DNA of 64,000 nt from UM-FILTER-49-7 sp964599895. GTDB taxonomy: Bacteria > Acidobacteriota > Holophagae > Thermotomaculales > Thermotomaculaceae. A program made the translations under genes and the position numbers. The notes below the pieces were generated by a model that did no database searches, had not been told where the DNA came from, and saw only the letters and a list, made by a program, of their open reading frames with translations. Below, piece after piece: positions 60,006 through 64,000 of this stretch. The stretch is from assembly GCA_964599895.1 (NCBI GenBank), contig CAZRHT010000005.1, forward strand, positions 8,138-72,137. The letters run 5' to 3'. The stretch's first letter is position 1. Each line of letters begins with the position of its first letter.

Positions 60006-61592
60006 ATGAACCCATTGCAGAATGTTACTTCTATTCGGCTGAAAATTTTCATCATCATAGCCGTTTCCATTACATTCGCATTTCTTGCTTTTGATCTGAT
60101 CATGTTGAAACATCAACAGAACATATACATTGAAGACCTGTTGTTCAATGCTCACTCAGTATCCGACACAATCCTGAAGTCTCTGGAACAGGACATGATG
60201 GCGGATAATACAACAAGCATCAATATAACGTTACAGGCGATCGGGAAACAGGAAATTATCCAGGAATTAAGAATTTACAACCACAATGGGGAAGTTCGCT
60301 CTTCCATGACGGCGAATGAGGTCGATGTGGTGCAGTTTTCACAGAAAGAATCGCGCCAATGTTCTATCTGTCATCAGGCAGGAAATGAGCAAAACCGGTC
60401 CCATGACATGTTGACCTACAATTCGGATACAGAAGACAGCTGCATCATGTCCGTGATTGTCCCGATCCAGAACCAGCCCCGCTGCTCCAGTGCCGCCTGC
60501 CATGCTCACAGCCCGACACAGCGCATTCTCGGATTCCTGAACATGGGTGTTTGTCGAACGAGACTCCAGGAGGATATTCATAAGAGTCAGATCCAGATTC
60601 TCATGGTTTCGCTTCTTTTCATTCTTCTCTTGCCCGCTCTTATCATGTTGTTTATCAAGAAACACGTGTCCAGGCCTTTGCGCCAGCTTCTCATAAGTAC
60701 CGATCAGATTGCCAGGGGCGACCTTGATTGTAAGGTGGACATCGTCAGCCGGGATGAACTGGGGCAGTTGGCCCTTTCCTTCAATAAAATGCTGGAACGG
60801 CTCATCGCATTCAAAACTGAGATTGAAGGGTGGAACGAAGAGTTGGAAGAACGGGTGACACAGAAGACCATGCAACTCAAGGAGGCCCAGAGTCAGATTA
60901 TCCAGGCGGAGAAGATGTCGTCGCTGGGACGACTGGCTGCGGTTATTGCACACGAAATTAACAATCCAATATCCGGTTTGATCGTATTCATAAATCTCCT
61001 GCAAAAAAACATGGATAAGGAGGTGCTTACCGAAGAGGACCGTGTCAAGGTGACCAAGAGATTGGGCATTATGGAAAGTGAAGCCAAGCGATGTGGCCAT
61101 ATTGTATCCGAACTCCTCTCTTTTTCCCGGGCGGAGCAGAAAATGATGGATTGCAATATTGCCGAAATCGTTGAACGTTCGGTTTCAATTCTGAAGTTCA
61201 AGACCAAGGATAAGCAGATTGGCCTGAATCTAAATGTAGCACCGGATATCCCGGTAATACGGTGCGATCCGGGGAAAATACAGCAAATCATCATGAACCT
61301 GGTTCAGAATGCAATTGAGGCCCTGCCCCAGGGGGGAGAAATTGATATTTCCGCGCAATATGTGAAGGAGAAAAAACAACTGAAACTGGTATTCCATGAC
61401 AATGGAATTGGGATACCGGAGGAGTTTCTCCCTCATATCTTTGAGCCGTTTTATTCATCAAAGGACAATGGCCAGAGTGTTGGAATCGGGCTCTTTGTTG
61501 TGTATGGGGTAATTCACCAGCACAACGGCGTCATTGAAGTAGACAGTGCTGAGGGGAAGGGGACGACTTTTACCATCTTCCTCCCTGCTTAA
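60006..61592 (+). CDS. Sensor histidine kinase with periplasmic c-heme-like motifs
   Basis: A 528-residue kinase. Helix 1 (about 14-33) and helix 2 (about 196-218) flank a periplasmic domain with CSICH (119-123) and CSSAACH (160-166), the CXXCH and a CX4CH form of c-type heme attachment sites. HAMP, a short coiled coil and a kinase core follow: HisKA with IAHEINNPISG, HATPase with NLVQNAIEALP and DNGIGIP. A heme sensor of redox state or of a gas is likely, but not certain. The RR follows after about 100 bases. Its start has AAGGGGGG upstream, right after a terminator. Confidence 0.9.
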   Translation: MNPLQNVTSIRLKIFIIIAVSITFAFLAFDLIMLKHQQNIYIEDLLFNAHSVSDTILKSLEQDMMADNTTSINITLQAIGKQEIIQELRIYNHNGEVRSSMTANEVDVVQFSQKESRQCSICHQAGNEQNRSHDMLTYNSDTEDSCIMSVIVPIQNQPRCSSAACHAHSPTQRILGFLNMGVCRTRLQEDIHKSQIQILMVSLLFILLLPALIMLFIKKHVSRPLRQLLISTDQIARGDLDCKVDIVSRDELGQLALSFNKMLERLIAFKTEIEGWNEELEERVTQKTMQLKEAQSQIIQAEKMSSLGRLAAVIAHEINNPISGLIVFINLLQKNMDKEVLTEEDRVKVTKRLGIMESEAKRCGHIVSELLSFSRAEQKMMDCNIAEIVERSVSILKFKTKDKQIGLNLNVAPDIPVIRCDPGKIQQIIMNLVQNAIEALPQGGEIDISAQYVKEKKQLKLVFHDNGIGIPEEFLPHIFEPFYSSKDNGQSVGIGLFVVYGVIHQHNGVIEVDSAEGKGTTFTIFLPA

Positions 61593-61694
61593 AGATTGGG
61601 CAAAGAGCATGAAGGTGGAATATGATAAACTTTCCTGGAGTACAGCAAACAGATATCCGGCTTGTAGAATAGCTGGAATGAGATGGAGGCCTGA

Positions 61695-63041
61695 ATGAAT
61701 GATAACGTTAAGATACTGATTGTAGATGATGAGCTGATTGTCCGGGAATCCATGAAGGGATGGCTGGAGGAAGACGGATATCATGTGGAAGTCGCGGAGA
61801 CTGCCGAAGCCGCGCTGGGAATGATTGGAGAAAAAGAATTTGACATGGCTTTCGTGGACATTAAAATGCCGGGAATCGACGGGATTGAGCTGCTGAAACG
61901 CTTGAAGGACCAGTATTCCACCATAGATGTAGTGATGATGACGGCTTATGCATCAGTGAATAACGCCGTTGAAGCAATGAAGATCGGAGCATACGACTAC
62001 CTGACCAAGCCTTTTGATCCGGATTATGTCTCCATGATGGTTAGAAAAATCATCGCAAGGCGTCAACTGGAGCAGGAAAATATACACCTGAAGGAAAATA
62101 TTGAAACAGCACTGAAACATGTGCACATTATTGGAGAAAGCTCTCCGATCAAAGCAATCCTGAACCAGGTTGAAGAAGTGGCGCCCTCCGATACCTCCGT
62201 TCTCATCGTTGGTGAAAGCGGGACCGGGAAGGAAATGGTAGCCCGGGCAATTCATTATGCCAGCCCCCGGCGTTTCGAGCCGCTGGTTGTAGTGAGCTGC
62301 GGGGCACTTCCGGAAGGATTAGTGGAAAGTGAGTTGTTCGGATATGAACGAGGTGCGTTTACAGGCGCATTTTATAAGAAGAAAGGGAAGTTTGAGGCTG
62401 CAAACGGTGGCACATTGTTCCTTGATGAGATTGGAGAACTGAACCCCAAAATGCAGGTGGATCTGCTGCGGGTTCTCCAGGAAAGGGAAATCACCCGGAT
62501 CGGCAGCAACAAGAGCATAAAGGTTGATTTTAGGGTTCTTGCCGCGTCAAACCGAAACCTGAAAGAAATGGTGGACGAAGGGAACTTCAGGGAAGACCTG
62601 TTTTATCGGCTCAATGTTTTTAATATTCATGTCCCCACCCTTCGAGAGCGGATGGAAGATATTCCCCTCCTGGTGGAGCATTTTATCTCCACTCTGAGGC
62701 GACAGACCGGGAAACAGATAGAGGGGATTACAGCCCAGGCACTGAATAAATTGAAGCAGCATGGTTGGCCGGGTAATGTGAGAGAGCTCCAAAATGCCGT
62801 GGAACGCGCGTTTGTTACGTCCAAAGGGAAGCTCATAACAACTGAAGAACTGGCCTTTCTGGCACCTGAAAAAATACCGGTTACCACATCCCCATCCTCT
62901 TCCCTGGCGGAAATCGAGAGCATGCACATCGAAACTGTATTGAAGGAATGTGACTACAATATCTCTATGGGGGCCAAGGTACTTGGAATTGACCGCACTA
63001 CCCTGTACAACAAGATGAAGAAGTATGGCATCGAAAAGTGA
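61695..63041 (+). CDS. NtrC-family sigma-54 response regulator
   Basis: A 448-residue activator. Receiver (phosphoryl Asp in DMAFVDIKMPGIDG), sigma-54 AAA+ domain with GESGTGKE Walker A, the GAFTGA loop that contacts sigma-54, and Fis-type helix-turn-helix (ISMGAKVLGIDRTTLYNKM) at the C-terminus. It probably binds the TGTRG-N7-CYACA dyads and activates P1 and P2; that is inference from content and position. It forms a pair with the kinase before it. Confidence 0.94.
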   Translation: MNDNVKILIVDDELIVRESMKGWLEEDGYHVEVAETAEAALGMIGEKEFDMAFVDIKMPGIDGIELLKRLKDQYSTIDVVMMTAYASVNNAVEAMKIGAYDYLTKPFDPDYVSMMVRKIIARRQLEQENIHLKENIETALKHVHIIGESSPIKAILNQVEEVAPSDTSVLIVGESGTGKEMVARAIHYASPRRFEPLVVVSCGALPEGLVESELFGYERGAFTGAFYKKKGKFEAANGGTLFLDEIGELNPKMQVDLLRVLQEREITRIGSNKSIKVDFRVLAASNRNLKEMVDEGNFREDLFYRLNVFNIHVPTLRERMEDIPLLVEHFISTLRRQTGKQIEGITAQALNKLKQHGWPGNVRELQNAVERAFVTSKGKLITTEELAFLAPEKIPVTTSPSSSLAEIESMHIETVLKECDYNISMGAKVLGIDRTTLYNKMKKYGIEK

Positions 63042-63570
63042 AGAGAAGATTATTCTCGGCCCGATTGCTTTTCCGAAAGGCCTTCTGAAAAAGCATATTT
63101 TTGAAACGCTGGAGACCATATTTAAACGTCCGGTTTATATTGCGTCTCCGAAACTGGATTTGCACCCATTTTTTGATCCGGCCCGAAATCAGTATCAGTC
63201 AACAGCAATTCTGAAGCATTTCATCCAGACCACACCCAAGGGAGGGAGCAAAATATGTCTTCTGGTTGAAGAGGACCTCTTTATCCCTGTGCTGACATTT
63301 GTTTTCGGGGAAGCCCACATGCACGGCCAGTTTGCCATTGTTTCTTCTCACCGTTTGAAGGAACAATACTATATGCGCGAAGAAGACCTGGAACTGCTGG
63401 AACAGCGGTTGCTAAAGGAAATCGTCCATGAATTGGGTCATACTTTCGGATTGGTGCATTGTATCGATAACCGTTGTGTGATGCACAATTCCTACTCTGT
63501 GGAGGACACTGATCATAAGGGTATTTATCCCTGTGAGGCCTGCTTTGCAGAACTGGACGAAGTTCTCTGA
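63025..63570 (+). CDS. amzA: Archaemetzincin-type zinc metalloprotease
   Basis: A 181-residue archaemetzincin. The zinc motif is HELGHTFGLVHC (HExxHxxGxxHC), followed by CVMHNSYSVEDTD with the family Met-turn and a CEACFAEL cysteine pair, the C-x17-C-x2-C pattern. No signal peptide is seen. Substrates of bacterial members are unknown. It overlaps the response-regulator gene by 17 bases, so it is translated with the regulator, an unexpected link to the sigma-54 system. Confidence 0.92.
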   Translation: MASKSEEKIILGPIAFPKGLLKKHIFETLETIFKRPVYIASPKLDLHPFFDPARNQYQSTAILKHFIQTTPKGGSKICLLVEEDLFIPVLTFVFGEAHMHGQFAIVSSHRLKEQYYMREEDLELLEQRLLKEIVHELGHTFGLVHCIDNRCVMHNSYSVEDTDHKGIYPCEACFAELDEVL

Positions 63571-63661
63571 GACCTGAAAGCACTCTCAGCCACAAACAAT
63601 GTGGCAGCAATCCGCTTTTGGTTCGACGCCGTGACACTTCGTGCTAAACAACACTGAATTA

Positions 63662-63779
63662 CTGTTTCAAACCGTGTCACGTTGTGCCACTTCCCGCCAC
63701 TGAACCAGATTTGGACTTTCATGCAAGCATGAGCACAAATCTGGTCCAGTAGCGGCCCGCTTCGCGTGAATTGAAACAG
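63662..63779. repeat. Large imperfect palindrome
   Basis: Inner arms of 20 bases (63694-63713 and 63736-63755) match at 18 positions. The loop holds TCATGC-AA-GCATGA. Outer arms CTGTTTCAA (63662-63670) and TTGAAACAG (63771-63779) match perfectly. Weaker pairing continues to about 63630 and 63805. It could be a strong RNA hairpin, a mobile palindromic element or a remnant of one. Confidence 0.6.
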
Positions 63780-63910
63780 CAAATCGACATGTAATGAGGA
63801 CGGAATGACACAACAATTTTCTACCACCCCTCTCCTTTTCAATTGGAAGAACCGTGCATGACCATCTGGCGGCTTACGTGCCCTCCGCTTGTCGTCATGT
63901 ACCGATGTAC

Positions 63911-63995
63911 TGGAGAGTGGGAGTAGGGGTGGGGGTTGGAGTGAAGAGGGGAAATTTGTTCTTCTCGCACCAACTCCCATCTCCAACACCAACCC
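63911..63995. repeat. Hexamer-phased inverted repeat, GC-rich type
   Basis: Left arm (63911-63943) is built of NGGRGT hexamers (GGGAGT, AGGGGT, GGGGGT, TGGAGT). Right arm (63968-63995) is their complement in style (CCAACT, CCCATC, TCCAAC, ACCAAC). Its plan matches that of the AT-rich elements at 11119 and 22119. Confidence 0.5.
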
Positions 63996-64000
63996 GATTG

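Larger units (their letters stand above)
63571..64000. other. Gene-free right edge with large inverted repeats
   Basis: No convincing gene is present. The stretch holds the large palindrome at 63662-63779 and a hexamer-phased inverted repeat at 63911-63995. A minus-strand frame (63525-63992) overlaps archaemetzincin and consists mostly of repeat sequence. Confidence 0.6.

Noticed and set aside
63525..63992. Minus-strand frame of 155 codons at the right edge
   Set aside because: Runs through the palindrome and hexamer repeats and overlaps archaemetzincin; no protein motif.

Overview
The window comes from an anaerobic, diderm (outer-membrane) bacterium. The evidence is an Oar-like TonB-dependent receptor with a carboxypeptidase-regulatory N-domain, SurA/PrsA-type periplasmic chaperones, an oxygen-sensitive class III ribonucleotide reductase with its activase, and an [FeFe]-hydrogenase operon. 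This gene mix is reminiscent of Acidobacteriota or Aminicenantota, but that placement rests on gene content only. Base composition looks moderate and even; I see no prophage, insertion sequence, CRISPR array, rRNA or tRNA.

Layout. 1-945: 5' end of carA (minus strand) with a structured leader, then a non-coding stretch. 946-8159: a dynamin-like GTPase diverging from a very large exported protein of unknown function and two small membrane proteins. 8191-12350: a ParA-like ATPase, an exported beta-propeller protein, lexA and dinB. 12490-19123: hrcA-grpE-dnaK-dnaJ heat-shock operon ending in an ATP-cone/NrdD-like protein. 19156-22056: TonB-dependent receptor. 22229-26952 (minus): queC, a two-gene 5'-nucleotidase, tsaD and a sodium:solute symporter. 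26996-29186 (minus): thioredoxin-like, ankyrin and NYN proteins. 29307-37718 (minus): ribD-ribE-ribBA-ribH, three consecutive parvulin/SurA-type chaperones, an S4 protein, a YhaM-like OB-HD protein and a Dus enzyme. 37834-39018 (minus): a Leu/Ile/Val-type binding lipoprotein. 39189-46943: ArsR regulator, hydCBA-type [FeFe] hydrogenase, hydG, an aspartase-like lyase and hydF. 46967-50741 (minus): binding protein and hybrid histidine kinase. 51015-55530: nrdD-nrdG, a HAD protein and a PHP phosphoesterase.

The most unusual part is 55540-63041. Two sequences with exact GG-N10-GC sigma-54 spacing precede (i) a membrane-anchored glycine-cleavage-H-like protein that lacks the lipoyl lysine plus two tiny membrane peptides, and (ii) a third tiny peptide followed by a HybA-like four-cluster ferredoxin and a HybB/NrfD-like quinone-type membrane protein. 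All three tiny peptides share a VFAQDGGE-type motif. Upstream of both promoters are copies of one 17-bp dyad, TGTRG-N7-CYACA. Downstream lie a sensor kinase with c-heme-like CXXCH motifs in its periplasmic domain and an NtrC-type sigma-54 activator. Together these look like a self-contained, redox-sensed, sigma-54-controlled membrane electron-transfer system that I cannot match to a described one.

Other themes are dispersed hexanucleotide-phased inverted repeats between genes (11119-11210, 12363-12393, 22119-22226, 63911-63995), a large palindrome near the right edge, a natural Cys-to-Ser change in the hydrogenase H-cluster motif, and an NrdD paralogue without the glycyl-radical motif.
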